Source: Sparassis latifolia
Taxonomy: Eukaryota > Basidiomycota > Agaricomycetes > Polyporales > Sparassidaceae
Length of the DNA stretch: 64,000 nucleotides
Assembly (NCBI GenBank): GCA_018466975.1
Contig: CM031554.1
Coordinates: 682,001 to 746,000, forward strand
Direction of reading: 5' to 3'
Shown here: positions 44,061 through 55,912 of the stretch, piece after piece
Position numbering within the stretch: the stretch's first letter is position 1
Layout: each line of letters starts with the position of its first letter
Made by a program: the position numbers and the translations under genes
The notes under the pieces: model-generated
Seen by the model: only the letters and a program-made list of their open reading frames with translations
Databases searched by the model: none
Told to the model about the DNA's origin: nothing

Positions 44061-44196
44061 CCGAGCAGTTCTTATCTCCATGGGAATACTCTTTATCGCC
44101 CAATGGATTTTCATCTATTTGATTATCACCCGCATCCACGACATTCTATTTCACATCACAGATAACCGTGATCCCCTTAATGACCAAAAGGTATAA
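44047..44196 (+). CDS. small single-span membrane protein (49 residues), overlapping the first
   Basis: The ATG at 44047 lies inside the end of the 58-residue frame, shifted by one base. It encodes a head MLGTDR, a hydrophobic span (AVLISMGILFIAQWIFIYLI), then TRIHDILFHITDNRD and a Lys/Val end. Layout matches the preceding protein: one membrane span and a polar C-terminus. The stop is at 44194-44196, 26 bases before the zinc-knuckle frame. Function unknown. Confidence 0.45.
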   Translation: MLGTDRAVLISMGILFIAQWIFIYLIITRIHDILFHITDNRDPLNDQKV

Positions 44197-44222
44197 AAGG
44201 AGGAGAGGGCGACGTATCATCA

Positions 44223-44963
44223 ATGCCCACTTCTGCTATTGACGACCTTGTTCACAACATACTCGCTGAAGTCGTTTTCACAATTATGAGCATCCCCGCA
44301 TCACCTACGCTTGTCAATGGAGTACCTTCCCGAGCACAGACACCCTTCATCCGCACTTCATCGCCTTCACCTTCAATCGAACTCAGTCACGTGTCAGACG
44401 AACAAGAATTTGCCACACATCTAGTCTCTGCCATCCGCATCCCCGTTGACTTCACAGACATTCTAGTTGCCCTGAGGAATCGCCCGCAAGATCGACAAGC
44501 GGTGGTTTCTATGCAGCGAGCATTAGAAATGGTTGAGTGGATGCAGACAGCCAGACAAGAGCTCATCGCAGCAGAGAAAAGGACGAGTAGAGCCCGAACC
44601 AGAGTCGACCAAGTCTGGTCTCTGATGCACAGTACAGTCACTCGCACAGCGCAGGAGATATGGAGGGAGCATGGGGACGAAGACATCGGACACATCCTTG
44701 GATACACCACTAATGGGAGACTCACATCCACTCCTCGCTCATCACCTGAACCAGTTCCTGTTCGACCTTGTCCCCCTCATTCACACGTACCTACAGGACA
44801 ATCCCCATTATCGCAACCCTCCTTCTCACACGCATCGACTTCTTCGCATCGCAGTCATCCCTATCGTGATGGGTGTACGCATGAACAAGGGCCACGAACT
44901 GGCCGGCGGACATGCTACAGATGTGGAGGTGATCATTATGTTCGGGACTGTCCCCGACGATGA
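44223..44963 (+). CDS. zinc-knuckle protein (246 residues) downstream of pol
   Basis: The ATG at 44223 opens an intact frame to 44963. The N-terminal part is Ser/Pro-rich, followed by a helical segment (about residues 60-150, with RQAVVSMQRALEMVEWMQTA and AAEKRTSRARTRVDQVWSLM) that may form a coiled coil, a Pro/Ser/His-rich linker and the C-terminal knuckle CYRCGGDHYVRDCPRR. The knuckle spacing is C-x2-C-x3-H-x4-C, one residue shorter than the usual retroviral type. It might bind the element's RNA and could compensate for the damaged knuckle in gag. It ends about 50 bases before LTR3. It may be gag-derived or captured. Confidence 0.55.
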   Translation: MPTSAIDDLVHNILAEVVFTIMSIPASPTLVNGVPSRAQTPFIRTSSPSPSIELSHVSDEQEFATHLVSAIRIPVDFTDILVALRNRPQDRQAVVSMQRALEMVEWMQTARQELIAAEKRTSRARTRVDQVWSLMHSTVTRTAQEIWREHGDEDIGHILGYTTNGRLTSTPRSSPEPVPVRPCPPHSHVPTGQSPLSQPSFSHASTSSHRSHPYRDGCTHEQGPRTGRRTCYRCGGDHYVRDCPRR

Positions 44964-45013
44964 TGAAGACTACAATATTTCTTGTAGGACAAGAAACGTT
45001 AGACGGGAGCTGA

Positions 45014-45642
45014 TGTTACAACGCTCCTCACTCATGGCGCGTCTTTTCTTTTTCTTTTCCTTGTTCCCTTTACGTTACCAGACCACGTGACTCATCGGAG
45101 CGCAACCTCCGATTCTTTACCCAGATGTCCAGAACCCCTAGTTTAGGGTTACACCGGATCCAACTCCGGACCTTCTTCTTATCACGCATGCAAGACGTGT
45201 ATGTATGCCTCATCTTTACCTCATTCTGATACACGACTCGCTATCCCCATTAGTACTGGTTATCTCTCATGACCTTACTCAGCTTTCTCATACATATTGC
45301 TTCCTCGCTGTCATCTTGCCCAGACATCGTTTCACCTTATCTAGCCAATGAACGATCCCGTATTACTGCGTAGTACTGCGGATACCTTTTGTATAAGTAG
45401 ACGACCCCGTCGAGCTGGATCCCCATCTCGACCTGGTTACCATTAAACCAGCTTTTCACTTGTCTTTGACCGAGATCGACCGTTAGTAGCAGACAGCTAC
45501 TACGAGTCATAAGAACGAACTCTGATCGACCTTCAGTGCGAGGACATCGCCAGAAGTGTCACTTGAACGGACTTGTGTCTTAGACTAAGACCTTGTCTCA
45601 TGACGACTCGACTTGACGCTCGTGTTTCGCTGCCGCGTAACA
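45014..45642 (+). repeat. LTR3 (629 bp)
   Basis: The right LTR of the composite. It shares most variant bases with LTR1 and not LTR2, has one 97-base unit, and lacks a 12-base segment (near 45088) in CACGTGATCCAACACGTGACT. It ends GTAACA and is followed by CTAGG. Confidence 0.9.
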
Positions 45643-45647
45643 CTAGG
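45643..45647. other. right target-site duplication CTAGG
   Basis: This matches 34812-34816. The sequence after it (CTACAAGCCCAGC) continues element B exactly where the left side stopped, judged against element A near 28472. Confidence 0.9.
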
Positions 45648-45759
45648 CTACAAGCCCAGCTTACAGCAACAATTGTGAAGCATCTTACAAGTCTGGGTTT
45701 CTTTATCATCAAGACCTCTAGTAGAGCATTACAAGTTCTGATCTACTTGAAGACTTCTA

Positions 45760-46880
45760 ACCAGTCTACAATTCCGGGTTATTAACTAGTAACTATTGTA
45801 CAGCTGCCTTTAAGCATTACAAATCCACACTTTTACTTAGTAGGAATTGTAGCAACTTGTAACTACATTATAAAGTCACTCATTTGGCATACTTAGTAGG
45901 CATGCTAATGATTTCTAACTGGCCTACAACTCTGAGTTTCTAACTGGTCTATAATTCCGGGTTATTAACTTTGTTAGTAACTATTGTAGAGCTGCCTTTA
46001 AGCATTACAAATCCGGACTTTTAGCTTACTTAGTAGGCATTGTAGCAACTTGTAACTAGATTACAAATCCGGACTTTTAGCTTACTTAGTATGCATTGTG
46101 GCAACTTGTAACTAGATTAGAAATCCGAACTTTTAGCACACTTAGTAAGCATTATAACAACTTGTAAATGGACTATAAACTCACCTTTTTGGCATACTTA
46201 GTAGGCATTCTAACAATTTCTAACTGTCCTACAACTCTGAGTTTCTAACTAGTCTACAATTCCGGGTTATTAACTTTGTTAGTAAATATTGTAAAGCTGC
46301 CTTTAAGCATTACAAATTCGCACTTTTAGCTTACTTAGTAGGTATTGTAGCAACTTGTAACTAGACTATGAAGTCACACTTTCAGCATACTTAGTAGGCA
46401 TCGTAGCAACTTGTAACAAGACTATAAAGTCAGACTTTTGGCATACATAGAAGGCATTGTAACAAGTTCTAACTGCCCTACATCTCTGGGTTTCTGACTG
46501 GTCTACAATTCCGGGTTATTAACTTTGTTAGTAACTATTGTAGGGCTGCCTTTACGCATTACAAATCCGCACTTTGAGCATACTTAGTAGGCATTGCAAG
46601 TTGTGACTAGATTATAAAGTCACCCTTTTGGCACACTTAGTAGGCATTGTAACAATTTCTAACTGCCCTACATCTCTGAGTTTCTAATTAGTCTACAATT
46701 CCGGGTTATTAACCTTGTTAGTAACTATTGTAGAGTTGCCTTTAAGCATTACAAATCTGCACTTTGAGCATACTTGGTAGGCATTGTAGCAACTTGTAAC
46801 CAGATTATAAATTTACACTTTTGGTGTACAGTGGTCCTTATAACAGTTTCTAACTGGCCTACAACTCTCAGTTATTATTA
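45760..46880 (+). repeat. tandem array in element B, about 190-310-bp units
   Basis: About five units marked by TCCGGGTTATTAACTTTG (near 45770, 45957, 46262, 46511 and 46700). Each holds smaller repeated modules of about 55-60 bases with CTTACTTAGTAGGCATTGTA and GCAACTTGTAACTAGATTA-like words. Element A has roughly one unit at 28590-28760. Unit number differs because inner modules were gained or lost. Confidence 0.75.
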
Positions 46881-49329
46881 GCTTTGTTACTAACTATTGT
46901 AGGGCATCACTAGTCCAAACTTTTGGCAGACTTGCCAAGTATTAGTAACTTGTTAGTGGCTTCTAACTAGACTAAAAGCCAGATTATAGCAACAAGTTTA
47001 AAGCATTTTACAACTTCGAGGTTTTTTGCTTATTAATCTCTATTTTAGTGTATAATCCGGACTTTTGCTCCACTTAGTGCATGTGGTAGGTGCTTCTAAT
47101 TGGCAGGTGGCTTTGTTAGTCATTCATTGTAAAGTAGCCCTTTAAGCCCTTAAGCCTTACAATTTTGTAGTCATGATGTGCTGAGTAGTAGTAGGCTTTG
47201 ACTGGTCAATAAATTCGAGTTGTTTACTTTATTGCCACCTATTGTAGTGCAAGCTTAAGCAGTGCTATACTGACCTCTGACTGACCTACTTATTTCCTTT
47301 GTGAGACATCCTGAGATGCTTAGCAAATGTTACAGTGACTTTTAACTGGAACACAAGTTAAGGTTATTAGCCTTACCAGCGATTATTACTGAGTATTACA
47401 AGTTACCACTTTTAGCCTGGACTAATCAGCATTGTTACTAACTATTTTAGAGAATTATAATCTGCACTTTTGGAATGCTTTATACTAACTTTTCACAGGG
47501 CTACAAGATTAGGCTTTAAGCTTTATTGTCAGCTATAATAAGACAGCCTTTTAGATGTCATAAGCTTGCGCTTTTGGCATACTCAGTATGTTACAAACTT
47601 TGAAATTATAGCCATATTAAAAGTTCCTTGAAGCCAGAGTACGTGATCTCAGAAAAGTTGTAATGAATCAGAACAAAAATTTAAAAGACAAATCTTATAG
47701 TCTTCACCAAGCAGATGGATTATAATGCACACTTTAAATTAAACTCGAGTAAAGGTAAATTATTTTGAGGTTTAGAAAAATTCTAATAAACTGCAAAAAA
47801 ATCACAGGGTAAGAAACTTTCTAGTTACTACCAGTAAACATGCTACAAAAAATGCACTTTAAGTGTCTCTGCAGCAGAAGCAGACATTTTGAAACTTAGA
47901 AAAATGAAAATTAATCTGAAAAATTGTGATCACAAGTTTTGTAGTCCTCACTATACATGCTATAAAATACACTTTGAACACTTTTAAGGTGAAAGGAAGT
48001 GCTGTTAAACTCACAAAACTAATAATAATAAATTGGCAAAAATCACAAAATCACAAACTTTGCCATTGTCACTGTTAGATGTATTATAAATGCACTTCAA
48101 GTCTTTTTACAGCAAAAGTAAAGTGTTTTAACTTCAGAAAAAAAATTAAAAACTCAGAAAATAACAAACTTTATTGTCTTTACTAGTAGATGAACTATAC
48201 AATGGATTTCCAGCAAAAGTAAGTGTTTTAAGCCTGAGAAAAACTGTAAAAATCTGAAAAATTATGGAACAATAAACATTATAGTCTTTACTGTAGCAAA
48301 TGGGCATTAAAATGCACTTTAAATAAATCTAAGATAAAAAAGTGTTTTGAGATTCAGAAATGTTAAAAAATTTTGAACAATTTGCAGGATGTGAAAGTTT
48401 ATAGCTATTCTTACTAAACATACTACAAAATGCTTTTTAAACTGAAAGTCAGTGCTTTGAGCTTCAACAAAATGACAGAATAATATACTTTGTAGTAGAC
48501 ACATTATATAATGTACTTCAAGCAGAAGTGAGAGTTTTCTGGCTTAAAACAATATAAGAATTGAGGAAAAATTGTAGAATAAGAAGCACTATAGTTACTA
48601 CTAGAAGAAATGCTACAAAATATACTTGCAAAGTAAAATTAACTACTTTGCAGTTTAGAAAAGTTATAAAATGCCCAAATTTTATAAGAGACTATCATAA
48701 GGCTTGAAAAATAATACTAATAAACTATCATTAGTGCAAAGCAGAGATCTATTCTCAGATATTTTGAAATGTACCATGCTTATGCTCATAGGTACAGGCT
48801 TTTCTGGGTTTGACACCCTTCATTGGTCTTAAATTATTTTTCACATTTAAAAGTATATTTATATGTATTAAATTGCTAACAGTCCTCTGCTTCTTTGCTG
48901 TTGTTCACATGAATGGCTCCATGAGTATGTGAAAGGCTGAAAGAAAAATATAGGAATATGATCATGATATTGGTAAGGAAGGTGCTGAAGAGTACTACAT
49001 ATGATAAAATTAGTCAGGTAGCTTAGCTTGACAAATGCAGCACACATGCTGCCTAAAGCAAGAATAACATGCATTGAGGGCAGGCAATGACAGTGATGGG
49101 TTTGCAAGAGGACAAGGATAATATCTAGTTATAAGAGTGCAATATATACATGAGAGCACTGTGCACATATGAGAGTGGTCATACAGGAGGGCAGCATGTG
49201 CTAGCAAGAGCAATGTGCATGAGTGTTAGAGAAGGCAGGCTGGTGGAGGTGATGCTTGTGCACATATAAGAGGCAATGGTGATAATGGGCTGGTGATCAC
49301 CTCTGTCTTATTGCTCTCTAATCCTATTG

Positions 49330-49333
<4 letters not shown>

Positions 49334-49360
<27 letters not shown>
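49334..49360. repeat. CT microsatellite
   Basis: About 13 uninterrupted CT dinucleotides inside element B. The matching place in element A (near 30763) has only CATCTCTCCC. Confidence 0.9.
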
Positions 49361-49648
49361 TCTGGTGCTTCTCAAAACTCCTTCCACACAGGACGTGTGT
49401 CCATGAAGGTTACATGTTTGTGACCTTTACTTGTACTCCTGTATGTACTGGTATTGGTATCAGCACAGGTTAACCCCACCCATGCTCTGTACTAGCTACT
49501 ATAAGAGTAATGATAAACTAGGCTATTATAAGAGACCTAGTAGAAATTATCAAATTGTAACTCAAATTAGTGTAGCCTTACAGACATCTTATTATAACCT
49601 TTCAGGAATTGTTACTGCCATGTGAAGCAATGGCCCACTCCAAACTAG

Positions 49649-50239
49649 TTACTATTAGTGGTATGTATAACGTGTTCATTAGATCAAATAACAACTATAA
49701 CAGGCCAAACAACAGTTCTTATTCTCATGTTTCAAAAGTAATTGTATCTTTTCTGATGCAATGTTCAAATTGACGTGATGTCACCTTTAGTATATTGCAT
49801 CCAACCTGAATATTCTATAACTTTCATTAATAACCAGATGAAACACAGTAACTCAGTCTACTTATACACTAGCAAATAAGAGACACCTTAGTTAAGTCTG
49901 CTACTATAGAATGTACCTGAATAAAGCAAGGAAGACATTTGACCTAAGATTGCAGTAAAGTTGCATTCACAAACACATACCCAATGACTTCTTATACTCT
50001 GGGACATTATGCTATAGGATGGGATATCCCATTTAAGAACCTGTTACTCTCCAATCTTAATAATACAATGAATAGTATAGGTCTTTAGGTAATTATAGTA
50101 GTCTAACAGATATATTCAGACAAATAATAGTCTGAATAGCTGTCAGCATACAAATAAATCACATTTTAGGATGTCCTTAAAATGGAATGTCCTTTAAAAT
50201 GGGATATCCTTAAAATGGAATGTCCCATCTTTATATAAA
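49649..50239. other. AT-rich stretch without genes
   Basis: I see nothing recognisable. Palindromic words related to the dispersed 380-bp repeat (GGGATATCCCAT near 50022, GGATATCC and GGAATGTCCC near 50205) recur here, so the repeat's full element may start in this stretch. Confidence 0.4.
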
Positions 50240-50618
50240 GTGTTAATAAAGCACTGATTTACTGTACTATGTAATTATATTTTATATAATATGGCAGTAG
50301 ATGAAAAGATGAAACAACAAATATACAGCCTAAAATACATCTTCTGCTAACAGTGGGACATCCTTATGTACCCCTGACACCATGGGACAACCAGTAATAC
50401 TGGGATAAACAATTAATGTCCTAGCCTAGTAGGATATCCCACATAATAATCATCCCATATGCCCAGCCACTACCCTATCTATGCCCTGGGCAATGCCACA
50501 GAATGCCCTGGGACATAATAGGTACCATGGTCAGTCTGACACTTAAGAAGCTCTTAGCTATGACATACTATAGAAGATCTTGTTGCTAAGAGCTAGGGAT
50601 AAAGGGTACCCTGAAGTG
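50240..50618 (+). repeat. dispersed 380-bp repeat, copy 2
   Basis: This is the inverted partner of 32627-33010. Its right end (GGTACCCTGAAGTG) meets the first recognisable codons of the Helitron Rep remnant, so the upstream part of that gene was removed or displaced by this repeat. Confidence 0.75.
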
Positions 50619-52335
50619 GATGTAACGAGTCTTTTGTCCGGTACAGCAATTAAGTCAGTGATTGCATATGTAACTGATTATATTACCAAGACACCCTTGA
50701 AGACACATGTCATGTTTGATACCATCCGTCGAGTATTTGACAGAAATGTTGAGTTAATTGGTGGTGACATGCCAAGACGGCACGTCTACTACTGACTAAG
50801 ATTATCAATGCTTTGACCACTAATCTAGAAATTGGTGGACCGATGGCCTCTCTGTACTTACTTGGTCATAGTGATCATTACACCAGTCACAATTTTAAGA
50901 TCTGTTACTGGAGAAGCTATGTTAACCAGGCTAAAAAGGCATGGTCAACTGCGATAACAGTGTCAGATCATATGAATATTGATGAACCTTTAGAAGATTC
51001 ACTGCATCACGAGAAGGAAAAGATTGTACTAGGTAATGTTCAAGGAGAGTATGTTGCCTTATCTCCAGTGTTAGACTATGTCTATCGGCCCAAAAAGTAT
51101 GAATCTGTAAGCTTATATGACTGGATTTGTCGCTCTAAGAAAGAACCAATATCCAGGAAGAAAGATGCCCGACCTGCCAATTTAAATGCCTTTGATACAG
51201 TGACTATAGAACCTGACATTAATGAAGATGCCAGTGAAACTGATTTTGAAAATAACTATGCAGTTGACGATGAGTTTCTTGAGATTCCTGAGGTTAATAA
51301 TGCAGCATTTAAAGAGGAAGAGGAAGAGGAAGATGTCACTTACAATGAACAGATCTCCAATATGATGACGGAGGAGGAAGAAAGTGAAGATGAACTTCTG
51401 CTGACCACAAAGTCTGCAAAGAAGGCAGCAGCACAAGAAGAGAAGGAGCATTTGGCCTTGAAATTAAAACCCAGTTACTTTACTGTAGAACATCCTCAGA
51501 AAGCAACTCACCAGGTACGACTGCTGGCTGAAGCAGACAGTCTGGTACCCAACTTTGTAGGTGGATTATTGCCTAGATGTGACACTGGTGATCGTGAAGA
51601 ATACTGCCTGACAATGCTTAGTTTGTTCAAACCTTGGCATACTGGGCTTGACCTTAAGCTTGATGCAAATACATCCTGGCACAATACCTTTGATGAGTAT
51701 AAATTTACACCCAGACAGTTAGAGCTCATGAAATTCTTCCATATACGCTATGAGTGCAATGATGCTAGAGATGATTTTGCTGCTGCACGTAAGGCAGGCA
51801 AGTTCCATGGACAAATGCCCTTTGGTATGGATGACAATGCAATGAATGAACTTGATATCCAATATCAAGAAGATGAAGCCACAGCAGGTGTAAGTAATGA
51901 TCTCAACTTGATGCCTGAATCAGATGACTGGGATCAAGTGGGTGAGAAGATGCTGATCAGAATCAGCAGTATGCTGCAAGCTGAAAGAATTATGCAAACA
52001 TCTGGATTGCTGGACAATATATCCAGGATACAGGTCTGGACACTTTGAATCCTACTGAGACTATTACAGGTCAAGATAAAACAGCAGTGGAATGGAAAAA
52101 CTTACTTGCTGAGAAGCGACAGGAGATCCTTCGTACACGAGAGGAGCAGGCAGTAGATAACAATTCAGATGAAGTAGATCCCAAGACGGGACTGCGTATC
52201 AGCAAGGATGTGAACACAGTGAAGGTAATTGATCAGTCTTATCTGGATAAGAATTTTGAGGCAAAGAACAAAGCAGATCAAACCCTGATCGATGATACTG
52301 TCAAAAACTTTAGTCTCAATAGCGTGCCTTCATAG
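50617..52335 (+). pseudogene. Helitron Rep C-terminal part and linker, frame-broken
   Basis: The frame begins VDVTSLLSGTAIKSVIAYVT and continues DYITKTPLKTHVMFDTIRR. The two spaced tyrosines in AYVTDYITK suit the catalytic Tyr pair of Helitron Rep. After a frameshift near 50780 comes TNLEIGGPMASLYLLGHSDH and YTSHNFK, a standard Helitron block. A Glu-rich linker follows (near 51320), then SLVPNFVGGLLPRCDTGDRE and TMLSLFKPWHTGLDLK. Another one-base shift lies near 52025, and the last frame ends at 52335 after TLIDDTVKNFSLN. The N-terminal HUH nickase part is absent; the dispersed repeat sits in its place. Confidence 0.85.
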
Positions 52336-53915
52336 CAAACCATGCAACTGATCCCAGTGGCGAGCAACTGAAGATGTACTTGGGCGGAATGGCAGGTACA
52401 GGAAAATCTCAAGTTATTAAGGCCCTGATTCATTTCTTTGGTGAGCGAAAGGAAGGCTATCAGTTTATGTGTGTTGCACCTACAGGCTCTGCTGCTGCTC
52501 TCATTGCAGGCTCCACCTATCATTCTATGCTTGGTTTCAGCAAGTTTGGTGACTCTCAGACTTCCTTGATGCAAGTACGTGCACGACTGCTCAATGTTGA
52601 CTATATATTTGTGGATGAGGTGTCTATGGTAGACTGCAACAGCATGTATAATATATGTGCAAAAATGAGCACTGCTCTCAAGAATGAAGGTATACCCTTT
52701 GGAGGAATTAATATGATATTTGCTGGTGATTTTGCACAGCTTCCACCGGCTGGACCTACCTTTTCTTTATATTCACATAAGGTTGGAATGCATGTTGACC
52801 TTAGTAATGTACATACAACCAATGGATACCATCTCCAAGAAGCCACACTAGGCAAGGCACTCTGGCATCAAGTTACTACAGTAGTAATTCTGCGTGAGAA
52901 CATGAGACAGCGCTTACAAAATCCAAATGATGCCAAATTGCATAAGGTCTTGGAGAACCTTCGCTTTAAATCCTGTACTATGGCAGACATTAAACATATT
53001 GAATCCAGAATTGCCGGTCGTGCAGCAGACAAGCCCAAATTGAACCAACCAAGATTTAGAAATGTGTCTGTGATCACAGCATGGAATACTCACCGAGATA
53101 AAATCAATGAACTTGGATGTGCACGATTTGCTCAAGAGACTAAGCAGGAGTTGAAGACATTCTATTCTGTAGACAAATGGTCAGATACACCAGATGACAA
53201 GCCAAACCGCAAACAGAAGGTGGTCAATCCACAATGGAAGTCTAACAAGATTGAGCCAGGAATTCAAGCAAGACTATGGGAACTGCCTCATGCGAGTACA
53301 AATCATCACCCAGGAAAACTCACCATTTGTCTTGGTCTACCTGTAATGATTAAAACAAACGAGGCCACAGAATGTGGTGTAACTAACGGTGCAGAAGGTA
53401 TAGTTGTTGGTTGGAAGTCAAAGCCACTTGAAAATAATAAATATGCCTTAGAGACACTGTTTATCAAACTCACTGCACCTCCAACACCCGTTCAGCTAGA
53501 TGGATTGCCTGAGAACGTTGTACCTATTAGTCAGCAGGGTATCAAAGTGAAGTGTAATATGCAAAATGATAAACTTCTAACCATTATGCGATATCAAGTT
53601 CCTGTGATCCCTAACTTTGCAATGACAGACTTTGGATCTCAGGGTCGTACTCATCCAGACAATGTCTGTGACTTACAGAACTGTCGGTCTCACCAGTCTG
53701 TTTACACTTGTCTATCTCGTGGATCTACATATGAGGGCACTATAATTGTGCAGGGATTTGATCATAAAAAGATGACAGGTGGTCTAACTGGTTATCTGAG
53801 GCAAGAATTCAGAGAGCTTGAGTTATTGGATGAGATTACCAAGTTGCGGTATCACAATAAGTTGGCCAGTGAAGTGGAGGGCAATACTCGCAATCAACTG
53901 ATATATTCCTTCTGA
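52336..53915 (+). pseudogene. Helitron Pif1-type helicase domain
   Basis: A superfamily 1B helicase that unwinds DNA during rolling-circle transposition. A short deletion with frameshift near 52330 separates it from the linker. From 52374 the frame is open: Walker A GGMAGTGKSQVIKAL, CVAPTGSAAALIAGSTYHSM, Walker B YIFVDEVSMVD, FAGDFAQLPPAG, ILRENMRQR, VITAWNTHRDKIN, GLPVMIKTNEATECGVTNGA and the C-terminal motif SVYTCLSRGSTYEGTIIVQG. It ends at a TGA (53913-53915). The inverted second copy at the right edge has CGA at this place, so the stop is a C-to-T nonsense change and the protein originally ran on into the next domain. Confidence 0.92.
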
Positions 53916-55109
53916 TCATATAAAGGACCAGACCATGTACCTAAAGGCATACATTCTGAGCTCAAATGGTCACAGGAGAAGCCATTTAAACTTGAGGAAG
54001 TTGAAGAAGAGAGCGACTGGCAGTTATTGAAGAAACCTAAGAAAGGAGCCAAAAAGACAGTGAATGACATAGACGTACAGATAGAAGAACCCAAGATCTC
54101 GCAGGTAAAGAAGGATATTAGCAAGTTTGTTTCTGCACAAGGCACTAAACAGTTGACAACTGTCAGCAATGATCCAGGACAGAAGCGCAGTGCAAAGAAA
54201 AAGCATCTTGAGGAAATCAATGCAATTTTGCCTGAGCAAAAGAGACATAAAACTGGGAATGACCCTGTTGATCTTGCTGTGAATGGTCCAATTGGATTTA
54301 AATGGAACAAAGACACTTACAGCTGTGCATATGATAGCCTGTTCAGTATTTTATTCCATCTATTCTCTACAGAGACTGAGCATTGGATGGCAGATATATG
54401 CATGCAAAATCAATATCTGGAGCACTTTACTGCTGTATTTAGCCAAGTGTTACAACATAGACTTACAATGGAACAAGCAAGAGACCATATGCGAGTAATA
54501 CTCCATCAGGTTGATCCTGTTGCACTTCCAATCACTGGTACTGCAGGCTCAGATCTCATAAAGTTGTGTGCCACCATGCTTGGCTGTAATGAAGACCATA
54601 TAACTCGAACCCTTGTCTGCAAGCATTGTGAGTATCAACATGAATCAGAATCTGACATATGGGACTGCACCAAGTCTATCTGGAAAGAATCAGGACTGAA
54701 AATGGGAAGTTCTAAGTGGCGCAAGCTGTCGGACTGGTTATTTCCCTTGTTTGACAGAAAGACATCAGTGCAATGTCCACAATGTGAAAAGAAGATGTAC
54801 ATGCAAGTAAACTTTGTACTGAATCCAAATTTTGTTGTCTTCTCTACCAATGAAGTGAAAGTTGAGTGCAATCCCAAGCTGTACATTGGTGAAGATGATC
54901 ATGAATATCGACTTTGTGAAATGATATACTTCGGTGGATTTCACTTTACATCTCGGATTGTAATGGCAGACAAGCAAATATGTTATAATGATGGTATTAG
55001 CACCGGTACTTACTCCAAATTTGAGTGCTCTTTGGATGACATGACAGCAAATGTATTGGCAGAAGTTGAGAACAGAAGGTGTAGCATTGTAATATATTGT
55101 AAGATGTAG
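53916..55109 (+). pseudogene. C-terminal ubiquitin-protease-like (USP fold) domain of the Helitron protein
   Basis: Same frame as the helicase, separated only by the TGA. A Lys-rich linker leads to FKWNKDTYSCAYDSLFSILF, which resembles the Cys box of USP/UCH peptidases (Cys near 54321). Two CxxC pairs follow (CKHC at about 54619 and CPQC at about 54775), as in the zinc-ribbon fingers of USPs. The His box is likely YRLCEMIYFGGFHFTSRIV with CYNDGIS after it. The frame ends at 55109. Activity is not proven; it could be a dead or divergent fold. Other Helitron lineages (Helentrons) carry an OTU-type cysteine protease, so a deubiquitinase-like partner has a precedent. Confidence 0.65.
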
Positions 55110-55175
55110 ACAGAATTTACTATTCAAGAATTGCTTAGAAATTGGGTAGAGGAAAGCAGGAACACAGGAACATCA

Positions 55176-55226
55176 GACCTCAGGAATCGTTCATGCCATG
55201 TGAAGCAGTGGCCCACTCCCATCAAG
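55176..55226 (+). other. Helitron 3'-end-like sequence
   Basis: ACCTCAGGAATCGTTCAT precedes the hairpin GCCATGTGAAGCAGTGGC (55195-55212) and CCACTCCCATCAAG. The layout matches the ends of elements A and B, but the final tetramer is CAAG instead of CTAG. It is probably the 3' terminus of the helicase-encoding element. Confidence 0.5.
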
Positions 55227-55912
55227 TACAAACCTATGCACTAACACAGGATTGTGGCTATGAACATAGGTAGGCATAGCTATGCATAGTCTCTACATGG
55301 CAGTGCATAGCACAGCCTACCCTGACTAATCAACAGGTATCTAGGTGCACAGCACCTTGCATTGCTTTGAGTCTAGACCTTTGGGAGACTGATGAATTAT
55401 CTAATCTAACACTTTCCCTTAATTCAACCAGTCTTCCCTCTTCAACACAATGCAAGAACCACCCCATATACCTCTCCCTGAACCCACTCATTTCACTACA
55501 TCCCAATGTTCCTCATCGCGTGATTTAGACTTGGATGAATGATCAGCTTCCATCTCACTCTCACGCAGCATCATAGATGCAAGGTCATCCAGTTCGTCAA
55601 ACTGCTGAGTGGTGAAGTGCAGAGAGTGTTACCGGGTGTGTGCATCTGGGTGGACTAGCATGTGATATGGTTGATTCGATGCTGGAATGGTGATGTGTTC
55701 CAATTCAATGTCAAGCAGGGGTGGTGCCAGCCAGATACGTGTGATGACATAGTAAAATGAAAGAAGGATGATCACAGGGAAGAGTGCTGCTGTAATAAGA
55801 AGGGCAAGAGCGAATGTTTTCATAGTGATTAATGGTGCAAAGAGATGATTTGAACCACAGCAGTGAGAATCAGATCATTCAGCACATTCAGAAAGATCCG
55901 AGGGCTTGGTGA
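55227..55912. other. no gene recognised
   Basis: This is AT-rich, low-complexity sequence with CATAGGTAGGCATAGCTATGC-like words near 55265-55310. A minus-strand frame of 64 codons at 55629-55823 starts with a hydrophobic span (ALLITAALFPVIILLSFYYV) but has no other support. Confidence 0.4.

Noticed and set aside
55629..55823. 64-codon minus-strand frame with a hydrophobic start
   Set aside because: Single weak feature in AT-rich decayed sequence, where Ile/Leu/Phe-rich frames arise easily by chance.
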